The notes under the pieces were generated by a model. It was not told the origin of the DNA, searched no databases, and was given only the letters and a program-made list of their open reading frames with translations. The position numbers and the translations under genes are program-made. Below, piece by piece: positions 23,697 to 32,307 of a stretch of 64,000 bases of DNA. The stretch spans positions 1,445,001 to 1,509,000 of the forward strand of contig NZ_CP084622.1 of NCBI RefSeq assembly GCF_020422885.1, read 5' to 3'. The DNA is from Mesobacillus sp. S13. Its GTDB lineage: Bacteria > Bacillota > Bacilli > Bacillales > Cytobacillaceae. Within the stretch, counting starts at the first letter, position 1; every line of letters starts with the position of its first letter.

Positions 23697-26072
23697 TTAA
23701 GCTGGTGAGTCGAGTTCATCATCTACAATGCGTTTTTCGTGGTGTTCGACGTCTTTTCTGGCATTGAAGCGATCAGCTTTTTCCAGCGTGACTGTGATGT
23801 TGTAGTCTGGGATTCCGGCGTACTTTTCATAGCGGCCTCTTGGCAGAAGGAAATTTCCTTCCGGGAAATGAACCTGGACATTGCCCCGTGAAATGTCTAC
23901 GAATTTCGCTCTTCCCTGGAAAACACCAAAGCCGTTGTATAGAACAATTCCTTCGCCTTCAGCAATGCTAAGGTCCTGTGCGTCATCTGCATTCATCAGG
24001 ACATCATAGCGTCCAGCACCATTGAGCGGATCGACTTCATTGTAGACCATGGAGTTGAATTGCTTTCCTCGACGGGAAGTAACGATGAATTGTCCTTCTT
24101 TTTTACCGAGTTCTGGGATATCAACTGAAATCAGATTTCCTTTTCCGTCTGAAGTAGGGCAGATTCCATCTTCACATAACCAGGCTCCTCCCCACTGGAA
24201 CACATCTCCTGCTTTTTTAAGATGTTGTACTCCGTCATAATTTGGATTTGCCAGGGCGATTTCATTCCGAATCTCCTGTGCATCTTTAAAATCAACTAGA
24301 TGTGCAGTCTCAGGCTTGATGCGCTTTGCTAAATCAATGTAGATTTTCCACTCTGCACGAGCTTCTTCAACCTGATTTTTGTTGCCTTCAATTTCAGGGC
24401 TAAAATAAACCATACGCTCAGTTGAAGTGGATGTTCCGCCGCCTTCCTGCTCATAACGAGTCTTCGCCGGAAGAACGATGACAGCTTCCTTTGCATCAAC
24501 AAGGGTAGAAGTATTCAGGATGATATCCTGATGGACACGGATATCCAATTCGGACAATGCTTTCTCCACAAAGTTGGGGTCCGGCATTGTTTCAAGGAAA
24601 TTGCCACCCGACAGATAGTACATCTTAATCTTGCGTTCATGTTCCTCAGGAAGCAAAATATTCTCGAGAGTCACTCCGACGATGTCGCCTTGCCAATCCG
24701 GAAGTTCGAATCCCCATAGCTCCTCAATTCGCTTAATATTTTCTCCATAAAAATCTCCGCCTGGGAGAACGAAAGGATCTGCACCCATTTCACCGCTGCC
24801 CTGGACAGAAGAGTGTCCACGGAAAGGCATCAGACCTGCGTGCTTTCGGCCAAGGTGTCCCCTGAGCAATGCAAGGTTCGCCACTTGTGAAATATTATCT
24901 GTTGCAAATGAATGCATCGTCAAACCAAGTGCCCATGCATAAACCGCATTCTTGCTATTAGCGAGAAGTTCAGCCAACTCGAAAATGCGTTCTTGAGGAA
25001 TGCCAGAAGATGCGATAATATCGTCCCATTTTTGCTTCTGGACTTTGGATTTTAATTCTTCATAGCCATTTACATGTGCGTTGACAAACTCATGATTGAT
25101 GGCCGAACCGTGATGGCTCTCCTCCATTTCAAACCAATGCTTCATGATTCCATGCATAAAGGCAATATCTCCGCCGATGTTCACCTGGTAGAAATCATCC
25201 GCAATTTTCGTGCCGAAGAGAGCGGATTCTGGATTTGAAGGAATCCAGTATTCATCCATAGCCGGTTCCTTATATGGATTGACGACAATGATTTTTGTTC
25301 CTTTTTTCTTTGCCTCCAACATATATTTCGAAGAAACCGGTGAACTGTTTGATGCTACGCTGCCCCAGAACAACAAGACATCAGTGCCAATCCAGTCCTG
25401 ATAATTAGAAGTAGAAGCTCCAACGCCAATGGATCTTTTTAGGGCTGTTTTAGAAGGAGAATGACAAATCCGGCTTGCATTGTCAATATTGTTGGTACCC
25501 AGAAAGCGGGAGACTTTACCTGCTACATAGTAAGATTCATTTGTAATCCCCCGGCTTGTCAGGTAAAAAGCGTACTGTTTCGGATCCAGCTTTTTCGCTT
25601 TCTCTGCAATCATATCCATTGCATCATCCCAGGTAATGCGGGAGAACTTCCGCTCACCCTTCCTGCGGATCATTGGATAGGGGATACGTCCCAGTTTGCG
25701 AAGCTGGGTACTATCATATTTCCTGAGGTCATCAATATCGGAGTGAAGAATTTCCGGTTTAATAGCACCGGCAGTATTCAGCCTAAGGACATTCAATCTT
25801 GTTGTACAGATGTGGGGACCGGTTAACGTCTGGTCATTGAGACCTGATACACCCAGCGCACATCCGTCACAAACCCCTTTAGTCAGGATGTTGGTCGCGT
25901 ACCCAAAGTTATCCCTGTTGTCCCAAAGTGTTTTCATAGTATCTCTAATATGCTTAGGTTTCACTTTGCCAAGCCCAAAGGGAATCGGGCTGACCCAGTG
26001 TTTAGGTGCAGGCATTGCTGCTTTTTTCTGTGGTCCTGGATGTTTTGTTTTTCCCAATTGAAACACTCCCAT
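23697..26072 (-). CDS. FdhF/YdeP-family molybdopterin oxidoreductase
   Basis: 791 residues, the size of the YdeP-type formate dehydrogenase alpha-like proteins. An N-terminal cluster motif reads KGVCDGCALGVSGL...GPHICTTRL (three Cys, not the four of classical formate dehydrogenases). The Mo-pterin domains follow (FYLTSRGITNESYYVAGKVSRFLGTNNIDNASRICHSPS, Cys at the position of the Mo ligand; VLLFWGSVASNSSPVSS; LRGHLGRKHAGLMPFRGHSSVQGSGEMG) and a C-terminal MoaD-like dinucleotide domain (FIVTSRRGKQFNSM...). The physiological substrate of YdeP proteins is not settled; formate is suggested by the nearby OFA transporter and fdhD. No strong ribosome site is seen at the MGVFQ start. Probably cytoplasmic. 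Confidence 0.93.
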   Translation of the reverse strand: MGVFQLGKTKHPGPQKKAAMPAPKHWVSPIPFGLGKVKPKHIRDTMKTLWDNRDNFGYATNILTKGVCDGCALGVSGLNDQTLTGPHICTTRLNVLRLNTAGAIKPEILHSDIDDLRKYDSTQLRKLGRIPYPMIRRKGERKFSRITWDDAMDMIAEKAKKLDPKQYAFYLTSRGITNESYYVAGKVSRFLGTNNIDNASRICHSPSKTALKRSIGVGASTSNYQDWIGTDVLLFWGSVASNSSPVSSKYMLEAKKKGTKIIVVNPYKEPAMDEYWIPSNPESALFGTKIADDFYQVNIGGDIAFMHGIMKHWFEMEESHHGSAINHEFVNAHVNGYEELKSKVQKQKWDDIIASSGIPQERIFELAELLANSKNAVYAWALGLTMHSFATDNISQVANLALLRGHLGRKHAGLMPFRGHSSVQGSGEMGADPFVLPGGDFYGENIKRIEELWGFELPDWQGDIVGVTLENILLPEEHERKIKMYYLSGGNFLETMPDPNFVEKALSELDIRVHQDIILNTSTLVDAKEAVIVLPAKTRYEQEGGGTSTSTERMVYFSPEIEGNKNQVEEARAEWKIYIDLAKRIKPETAHLVDFKDAQEIRNEIALANPNYDGVQHLKKAGDVFQWGGAWLCEDGICPTSDGKGNLISVDIPELGKKEGQFIVTSRRGKQFNSMVYNEVDPLNGAGRYDVLMNADDAQDLSIAEGEGIVLYNGFGVFQGRAKFVDISRGNVQVHFPEGNFLLPRGRYEKYAGIPDYNITVTLEKADRFNARKDVEHHEKRIVDDELDSPA

Positions 26073-26249
26073 TTGTTACGATCTTTAAGTCAATAAAAGG
26101 TTGTTATCACCATGATTTTGTTGTTTTATGTCCTGTTTAAAAATCAAAAGGCGTTAGGGGCTCTTTTTAAAGATCCTTCTAATAAAGATTGCTTAAGGAC
26201 ACGTAAAACTTTTGGTTGAGAAAGCAACCAAGTTTACGAAAGAGCCTTA

Positions 26250-26301
26250 TAAAAAAACCACCGTTAGCCTGAGAATGATGCTTCAGGTGTTAACGGTGGT
26301 T
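26250..26301 (-). terminator. Terminator after the DUF2294 gene
   Basis: On the minus strand AACCACCGTTA/TAACGGTGGTT plus an inner CCTGA/TCAGG stem, then TTTTTTT (plus-strand A-run 26250-26257). It separates DUF2294 from the oxidoreductase gene. Confidence 0.82.
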
Positions 26302-26338
26302 AGTCTTTAGCAGGTTCGCTGCCAAGTGCCATACCTTT

Positions 26339-26698
26339 TCATTCACTGAATTTCGCTTGGATATCTTCATCGAAAACAAAGATGGACATTCCAAAATCAC
26401 GATCGATATCTATATCTACAAAAAGTTCTACCAACTTGCAGCCGAGAAAATCTTCCATCTCAATTGGAGGATTCTTTCGGTACATTTCTTTAACCATTTC
26501 CGTTCTTGCAGCTCTCAGTGCCTGTTTCCCTTCATTTGCGGAAGCAATGAACTTCTCAACAGGTGAAAGGTTTCCCTCCATCTCACAGATGGCCCATTTT
26601 TTACAGAAGGTAGTGGTTATTTTGCTTGGCCCTTTCCCCATATGCTTTTTGCGAAAGGAACGGACTAGATTACTGAATTCCGCCTCGTATTTATTCAT
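26339..26698 (-). CDS. DUF2294 protein
   Basis: 119 residues, MNKYEAEFSNLVRSFRKKHMGKGPSKITTTFCKKWAICEMEGNLSPVEKFIA..., with the conserved opening RKxxGKGPxxxxxxxxxxWAxxxxxGxLSPxE of DUF2294. These proteins are frequently found next to formate dehydrogenase or transporter genes in bacilli, as here between a YdeP-type oxidoreductase and an OFA carrier. Soluble, with one Cys pair (FCKKWAIC). Biochemical role unknown. It has its own terminator. Confidence 0.87.
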   Translation of the reverse strand: MNKYEAEFSNLVRSFRKKHMGKGPSKITTTFCKKWAICEMEGNLSPVEKFIASANEGKQALRAARTEMVKEMYRKNPPIEMEDFLGCKLVELFVDIDIDRDFGMSIFVFDEDIQAKFSE

Positions 26699-26771
26699 AT
26701 GATCCTCCTGTCATCAATACAGGTTATAAGACGATTGGTATTTTACCATATAAAGAGGCGATTACAAAGCA

Positions 26772-28034
26772 TTAACCAGCGAGTCTTTCACTCGCTTCAT
26801 TTTGTTTTCGCAGTTTATTAATGTCACGGCGAATTAAAATGGATACTGCCAGTGCAACAACGAACAGTCCGCTGAAGAACGTTAGGCTTGTTGCGTAGCT
26901 TCCAGTAGTGTCTTTCATCCAGGCTGCGAACATCGGTCCAGCCAATCCGGCAGCGGCCCATGCAGTCAGGATATAGCCGTGAATCGCGCCTAGTTGTTTT
27001 GTTCCGAATATGTCACCGATGAAAGCAGGGATCGCAGCAAAACCGCCTCCATACATTGTGTAAACCACCGCAAGCATAACCTGGAATAAGAAAGCTTCTT
27101 TTGTATGCGGCAGTAACATAAATAATACAATCTGTGAGGCAAAGAAAATGGTGTAAGTGTTTGGACGGCCGATATAGTCTGAAATCGACGCCCATGCAAT
27201 TCGGCCAAATCCGTTGAATAGACCTAAAACACCAACAAGTGCAGCAGCCTCGGCTGTAGTCAGGCCAATACTTTCTTCTGCCAAAGGTTTTGCGGCCGAA
27301 AGAATGGCAATTCCGCAAGTGACGTTGATGAAGAGCATCACCCACAGATAGTAAAATCGGGAAGTCTTTATAGCTTCATTTGCTGTGAGCTGGGAAAGGT
27401 CTTTCTTCACTTTCACTTTCCCTGAATCAGCTTTTTCCTTAAAGCCTTTTGGAGCCCAATCAGCGGGCGGCCTTTCAAGGTACAGTGATGATAGCGTCAT
27501 GATAATAAAGTAAGCTGCACCCAGAATGTAAAACGTATTGGCTGTGCCTACAGATTTAATCAGGGAGTCCATGACAGGACTGCTGATTGCTGCAGCAAAT
27601 CCAAATCCCATGATCGCAAGTCCTGTTGCCAGGCCGCGCCGGTCAGGGAACCATTTTACTAAAGTCGAAACAGGGGCTATATAACCCACTCCCAGTCCTA
27701 TGCCGCCTAAAACACCATAAGTTATATACAATAATGGCAATGATCCAAGATTAACCGCAAGGCCTGACCCTAAAATTCCTGCTCCGAAAAAGCCCGCTGC
27801 AAGAAGCCCAGCTTTTCTGGGTCCATGCTTCTCTACAAAATGTCCAAGAAATGCAGCTGATAGTCCTAAAAATAGGATTGCAAGGCTAAAGGTAAATTGT
27901 ACTTGCTTGGAAGTCCACCCAAATTCTTCGATTAATGGGTTTGTAAAGTTGCTCCAGGCGTACACTGAACCAATAGATATGTGAATCCCCACTGCAGATG
28001 CTGCAATAAGCCATCGGTTCTTCGTCTTTTTCAT
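26772..28034 (-). CDS. OFA-family (oxalate/formate antiporter-like) MFS transporter
   Basis: 420 residues, 12 predicted membrane helices. The OFA signature is at the N-terminus: SIGSVYAWSNFTNPLIEEFGWT (about 21-42), followed by MFS motif A-like GHFVEKHGPRKAGLL and GLGVGYIAPVSTLVKWFPDRRGLATGLA. OFA carriers exchange small carboxylates such as formate or oxalate; homologue YhjX of E. coli responds to pyruvate. A plausible partner of the formate dehydrogenase-like enzyme. Its start follows AAGGGGGAAAAAGC. Confidence 0.92.
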   Translation of the reverse strand: MKKTKNRWLIAASAVGIHISIGSVYAWSNFTNPLIEEFGWTSKQVQFTFSLAILFLGLSAAFLGHFVEKHGPRKAGLLAAGFFGAGILGSGLAVNLGSLPLLYITYGVLGGIGLGVGYIAPVSTLVKWFPDRRGLATGLAIMGFGFAAAISSPVMDSLIKSVGTANTFYILGAAYFIIMTLSSLYLERPPADWAPKGFKEKADSGKVKVKKDLSQLTANEAIKTSRFYYLWVMLFINVTCGIAILSAAKPLAEESIGLTTAEAAALVGVLGLFNGFGRIAWASISDYIGRPNTYTIFFASQIVLFMLLPHTKEAFLFQVMLAVVYTMYGGGFAAIPAFIGDIFGTKQLGAIHGYILTAWAAAGLAGPMFAAWMKDTTGSYATSLTFFSGLFVVALAVSILIRRDINKLRKQNEASERLAG

Positions 28035-28513
28035 GCTTTTTCCCCCTTACTTAAATTCTCCATAAAACAATTGCTATGACATTGAAGTTGATGGAATCTA
28101 TTATACTGCTTAATAGCTGATTCCAATCTCGATATGTATACTGTTGTACTTCGCTGTTCTCTCTCAAGAAACAGAAAACCGCCAATCTTTCCAAGCCCGC
28201 CAGAAAGAGGCGGACATTGACAGAAAAATTGACGGTTAGTAATAAGCAGGTATCGCTACTCATGGACCAACAGTTAATCGCTTACATTTCCATTACACTT
28301 TAACCGACGACAGGATCGCTATCTCGAAATCAAAACGTGACAGAATAGTGAACTTCGGGAAAATTTTATCATCTTAGAACTGGAGATGCAATACATTTTA
28401 CGTTGCTAAATCAATTTTACACTATGTATGTGTTGTAAATTTTTCTTGTGAAAAAGAAAAGAGTGTGTTTAGATTTTAAGTATTCTCAAAATCTAAAAAC
28501 TCAGGTGACGATT
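28035..28513. other. Gene-free divergent region between the OFA transporter and fdhD
   Basis: About 480 bases with no supported ORF. On the minus strand TATAAT (plus 28099-28104) is framed by GGAATC and GATTCC (28094 and 28119), a possible promoter-operator for the transporter. A CCGCC/GGCGG hairpin lies near 28171-28215. No riboswitch class is recognised. Confidence 0.45.
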
Positions 28514-29302
28514 ATGTTAGAAAATATGAGTGATAAATATACCATAACAAAATATCAGGATGGACAATTCCTGGATGTTGAGGATGTTATCGTCAATGAA
28601 TTCCCATTGACAATCTTTGTAAACGATATGGAGTTCGCAACCATGGTTTGCACTCCTACACATTTTGAGGAAATGGTTGTCGGTTTTCTGGCATCCGAAG
28701 GGGTTATCCGTTCTTACAATGACATCCATTCACTTAGCATTGATGAAAGCAGAGGTTATGCTTACGTTATGCTAAAAGTGAATATGACAACAAACCAGGA
28801 GTATTATTCAAAACGCTTTATCGGGTCCTGCTGCGGAAAGAGCCGTCAATTCTATTTTCACAATGATGCCAAGACAGCAAAAACCTCGATGTCCAATACA
28901 ACGATATCAGCGACCCAGAGCATTGCGTTGATGAACCAGATGCAGAGTAGCTCCCAGGTGTTCCTTGAAACAGGTGGAGTCCATAATGCAGCTCTTTGTT
29001 CACCTGATGAAATGATTGCGGTGCGCACGGATATCGGGCGTCATAATGCATTGGATAAACTATACGGATATAGTATTTTGAACCGAGTCCCTGTAAGAAA
29101 TAAAATCATTGTTTTTAGCGGCAGAATATCTTCGGAAGTGCTATTGAAGGCTGCAAAGATTGGGGTGGGGATTGTTTTGTCAAAATCAGCTCCGACAGAT
29201 CTTGCTATCAAACTGGCTAAGGATTTAAACATTACGGCAGTAGGTTTTATACGTGGAAAATCTTTTAATGTGTATTCCTGTCCAAAAAGAATTATAGATT
29301 AA
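28514..29302 (+). CDS. fdhD: FdhD, sulfur carrier for formate dehydrogenase maturation
   Basis: 262 residues from ATG 28514 (CAGGTGACG upstream); an in-frame GTG at 28448 would add 22 residues, but the shorter form is the family length. Landmarks: EFPLTIFVNDMEFATMVCTPTHFEEMVVGFLASEG, GSCCGKSRQFYF (the cysteines that carry sulfur in FdhD), FLETGGVHNAALC, VRTDIGRHNALDKLYGY and FSGRISSEVLLKAAKIGVGIVLSKSAPTDLA. FdhD passes sulfur from a cysteine desulfurase to the Mo cofactor of formate dehydrogenase-type enzymes. It is divergent from the OFA transporter and serves the oxidoreductase at 23697. Confidence 0.96.
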   Translation: MLENMSDKYTITKYQDGQFLDVEDVIVNEFPLTIFVNDMEFATMVCTPTHFEEMVVGFLASEGVIRSYNDIHSLSIDESRGYAYVMLKVNMTTNQEYYSKRFIGSCCGKSRQFYFHNDAKTAKTSMSNTTISATQSIALMNQMQSSSQVFLETGGVHNAALCSPDEMIAVRTDIGRHNALDKLYGYSILNRVPVRNKIIVFSGRISSEVLLKAAKIGVGIVLSKSAPTDLAIKLAKDLNITAVGFIRGKSFNVYSCPKRIID

Positions 29303-29345
29303 TTTGCTTTAATGAATGACAAAATTTTTATAGCACATATGAACT

Positions 29346-29382
29346 AAAAGCCAGGGACCGTATTCGGACTCTGGCTTTTCTT
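29346..29382 (+). terminator. Terminator after fdhD
   Basis: AAAAGCCAG pairs with CTGGCTTTT around a GGACCG..CGGACT inner arm, ending CTTTTCTT. Confidence 0.75.
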
Positions 29383-29768
29383 AGTATAATGAATTTTTTT
29401 CGGGAAAAATGTCGGACAAGAAAGAATCTGGAGTATATCAGAGGATATAGAGGGAAAACGGAGACTCTGCTGGCTCATTTGATGAGAACAAAGAATATCA
29501 AATGATATGAAGAATTATCAGATAATTTGGATTTTGATTGAATATTACAGAATTGTTACAATTATCTTCATAAACGAATTACAAGCCCAAGGGATCATAT
29601 TCAATGAATTAGGAAATATGAATCAAATCTGATAATAGTAGTTTACTATATTAGAGAACTGGGTAATAAGTATTAAGGTGAATGTTGCGGTTTTTTATAA
29701 TTAAGTTATAAGGACCGTTTAACAGAATAAATTTAAAAATATAGATTTTTGAGGGGGAGTTTTAAACA
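29383..29768. other. AT-rich gene-free leader of the amino-acid ABC operon
   Basis: No ORF is supported. A possible SigA promoter is TTGCGG (29687-29692), 16 bases, TATAAG (29709-29714), about 55 bases before the receptor gene. The rest is AT-rich with several imperfect ATATGAAT/ATTCAAT repeats; no T-box or riboswitch was recognised. Confidence 0.4.
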
Positions 29769-30554
29769 GTGAAGAAAATATTAACCTTATTTACTCTTAT
29801 GGTGACCATGATCGGTCTCCTGGCTGCTTGTGGCAGCGATGAAAAGGCATCCGGTGACGGCGGCATGAAGTTGGCCGAGGATGGCAAGTTCACTTTTGCA
29901 TCATCTGGTGAATTCAAACCATTCAGCGTAACCGATGGAGAAGGAAAAATGAGTGGTTTTGACATCGATGTTGCCGAAGCGGTGGCAAAGGAACTCGGCC
30001 TGGAACCAAATCAGAAAAAATTCAAGTTTGCCAGTATCGTAGAAGGTGTTAAGTCAGGCCGCTTCGATGCAGCTGTTGCCAGTCATACCATTAATGATGA
30101 TCGTAAGAAGCATGTGAATTTTTCTACTCCATACTACTACTCTGGACCACAAATTTTTGTTAGACCAGACAGTGATGCAGAAAAACTTGCTGATCTAGAG
30201 GGACTGGAAATCGCCGTTTCAAAAGGTTCTACTTATGCAAAGACTGCTGAAGATGTGACAGATAATATTGTGCTTTATGACAGTGACGTAACTGCTCTAG
30301 AAGCGTTAGCCAACGGAAGGCACGACGCTGTTATAACGGACTTTATTACAGGGAAAGAAGCGATTGGTGCTGGCCTGGAAATTGAAGGCAGAGAGCTTCT
30401 TGGACGAAGCGAGCAGGCAATTGCCATAGCCCAAGACAACGATGAATTGCTGGAGAAAGTCAACGAGGCATTGGAAACTCTAAGAGAAAATGGAACGTTG
30501 AAAGAAATCAGTGAAAAATATTTTGGTGAAGACATCACAGTTAAGCCGGAATAA
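29769..30554 (+). CDS. Polar amino-acid ABC transporter substrate-binding lipoprotein
   Basis: 261 residues from GTG 29769 (GAGGGGGAG upstream). Lipoprotein signal MIGLLAACGS (Cys about 21). The SBP family 3 fold is clear: FTFASSGEFKPFSVTDGEGKMSGFDIDVAEAVAKELG, VEGVKSGRFDAAVASHTINDDRKKHVNFSTPYYYSG, and the C-terminal EALETLRENGTLKEISEKYFGED. It delivers a polar amino acid (Gln, Arg, Cys or similar; not decidable here) to the permease/ATPase pair that follows. A hairpin lies between it and the permease gene. Confidence 0.94.
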   Translation: MKKILTLFTLMVTMIGLLAACGSDEKASGDGGMKLAEDGKFTFASSGEFKPFSVTDGEGKMSGFDIDVAEAVAKELGLEPNQKKFKFASIVEGVKSGRFDAAVASHTINDDRKKHVNFSTPYYYSGPQIFVRPDSDAEKLADLEGLEIAVSKGSTYAKTAEDVTDNIVLYDSDVTALEALANGRHDAVITDFITGKEAIGAGLEIEGRELLGRSEQAIAIAQDNDELLEKVNEALETLRENGTLKEISEKYFGEDITVKPE

Positions 30555-30571
30555 TAAGTTGTCATCTGGAG

Positions 30572-30607
30572 CGAATGTGCGGTAAAACTGCACATTCGTT
30601 TCTGCTT
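30572..30607 (+). terminator. Intra-operon hairpin after the SBP gene
   Basis: CGAATGTGC pairs with GCACATTCG across nine bases, then TTTCTGCTT. A partial terminator that would favour the receptor over the permease. Confidence 0.65.
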
Positions 30608-30652
30608 AAAAATGAATATTAGTGAAGAATAATTGAGCCCACAGGGAGTTGA

Positions 30653-31318
30653 ATGAATTTGCCAAGTCTATCGCATGTTATAGAAGTCTTTTTTGACACG
30701 TATGATATATTCCTCAAAGGCATGCTACTTACATTACAAGTTACAGCAGTATCGATCTTGATTGCTATTTTCATAGGATTGTTTTTTGCCTTTCTTAAAA
30801 TCTCTGGCATTAAAGTATTGGAATGGATTGCAAATGCCTATATTTATTTAGTCAGAGGAACCCCGCTAATCGTCCAAATCTTCATCTTCTACTTTGGAAT
30901 GACTAATCTGAACATTTCTGCTTTTTGGTCTGTTGCACTAGGACTAGCATTCCATAACGGTGCCTATATTGCGGAAATCTTCAGGGGAACAATCCAGTCT
31001 ATCGACAAGGGACAAATGGAAGCTGGCCGTTCACTGGGAATGAGCAGAGTCCTGACAATGCGGAGAATCATCCTTCCACAAGCTTTCCGCCGCGCACTTC
31101 CGCCGCTAGGGAATCAGTTCATCATTGGCCTCAAGGATTCATCATTGGCAGCTTTTATCGGCATGTATGAATTATTCAATGTCGCGACAACAAAAGGTGC
31201 AAACGATTTTGACAACATGACGTATTTGCTCATTGTTGCTGTGTACTATTTATTCCTTGTTTACTTGATATCTGCTTTGGTTGGACTGCTTGAGAAGAAA
31301 CTTTCGGTAAGTGATTAA
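30653..31318 (+). CDS. Polar amino-acid ABC transporter permease (HisM family)
   Basis: 221 residues, five membrane segments. Family landmarks: [19 protein letters not shown] (about 64-82) and the EAA loop [37 protein letters not shown] (about 121-157), the site of contact with the ATPase, then [15 protein letters not shown]. It forms the membrane pore, probably as a homodimer. A GGGAG ribosome site precedes the ATG. The ATPase gene starts 13 bases after its stop. Confidence 0.95.
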   Translation: MNLPSLSHVIEVFFDTYDIFLKGMLLTLQVTAVSILIAIFIGLFFAFLKISGIKVLEWIANAYIYLVRGTPLIVQIFIFYFGMTNLNISAFWSVALGLAFHNGAYIAEIFRGTIQSIDKGQMEAGRSLGMSRVLTMRRIILPQAFRRALPPLGNQFIIGLKDSSLAAFIGMYELFNVATTKGANDFDNMTYLLIVAVYYLFLVYLISALVGLLEKKLSVSD

Positions 31319-31331
31319 GGGGGAATTCGTT

Positions 31332-32069
31332 TTGGACGGAAGAGATATGATCAATGTGAAAAAACTGAATAAATCATTTGGCGATCTTCATGTACTGAAG
31401 GACGTTGATATAACAGTAAAAGAAAGTGACGTAGTTTGTTTAATTGGAGCCAGTGGATCTGGTAAAAGTACATTGCTGCGATGCTTGAACTTCCTTGAAA
31501 TCAAGGATAATGGACAGATCATCATTGAAGGGGAAGAAATAAACGCAGGTTCTCATGATCTGAACGAAGTGCGTCAGAAAATCGGCATGGTTTTTCAGCA
31601 CTTTAACCTGTTTCCACACAAAAATGTGATTGAAAATATCATAGAGGCACCAATCCACGTAAAAGGAATCAGCAGGTCCCAGGCCATAAAGGAAGCAAGG
31701 GAACTATTAGGGAAGGTGGGCCTTGCCGATAAAGAAAAGGTCTATCCATCGAAACTTTCCGGCGGACAGAAGCAGCGTGTAGCAATTGCTAGAGCACTGG
31801 CGATGAAGCCTGACATCATGTTGTTTGATGAACCAACATCTGCACTGGATCCAGAGTTGGTAGGAGAAGTGCTTGCAACGATGAAAGAGCTGGCGGAAGA
31901 AGGCATGACCATGGTAGTCGTCACACATGAGATGGGCTTTGCTCGTGAGGTAGCTGATTGGGTTGTCTATATGCACGGGGGACGGATCATAGAAGTAGGT
32001 CACCCTGAAGAAATTTTTGAAAATCCAGTCGAGGAACGGACTCGTGAGTTTTTAAGCAAAACATTTTAA
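31332..32069 (+). CDS. Polar amino-acid ABC transporter ATPase
   Basis: 245 residues from TTG 31332, seven bases after AAGGGGGAA; the frame opens at GTG 31311 within the permease gene, and an ATG at 31347 is another option. Walker [11 protein letters not shown]-loop VFQHFNLF, signature LSGGQKQR, Walker [14 protein letters not shown]-loop VTHE. GlnQ/HisP class: it powers import by the permease at 30653. Last gene of the operon; terminator follows. Confidence 0.95.
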   Translation: MDGRDMINVKKLNKSFGDLHVLKDVDITVKESDVVCLIGASGSGKSTLLRCLNFLEIKDNGQIIIEGEEINAGSHDLNEVRQKIGMVFQHFNLFPHKNVIENIIEAPIHVKGISRSQAIKEARELLGKVGLADKEKVYPSKLSGGQKQRVAIARALAMKPDIMLFDEPTSALDPELVGEVLATMKELAEEGMTMVVVTHEMGFAREVADWVVYMHGGRIIEVGHPEEIFENPVEERTREFLSKTF

Positions 32070-32075
32070 AGGGAT

Positions 32076-32108
32076 GGACGCTTAGAGCACTCTAAGCGTT
32101 CATTTTCT
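32076..32108 (+). terminator. Terminator of the amino-acid ABC operon
   Basis: GGACGCTTAGAG pairs with CTCTAAGCGTTC across CA, then ATTTTCT. Confidence 0.8.
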
Positions 32109-32307
32109 CTTTGGTTATGTAAAATGAACATCTCGCTTAATTATCAGGTGATAAACTTGAATGGCATAGATGGTATGTGAAAATAAAGTTTCACAGTGGA
32201 TAATTAAGGGAAAAAGATTACAGAATAATTACATGGCAGCAGGCAGCTTGCTGTTGCTTTGTATGAGGTTATACATAACTGAAACTACATATTTCTTGGA
32301 GGCTGAC

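Noticed and set aside
28035..28513. Molybdenum-cofactor riboswitch upstream of the formate cluster
   Set aside because: Only simple hairpins were seen; I could not place the conserved helices of the Moco element on either strand.
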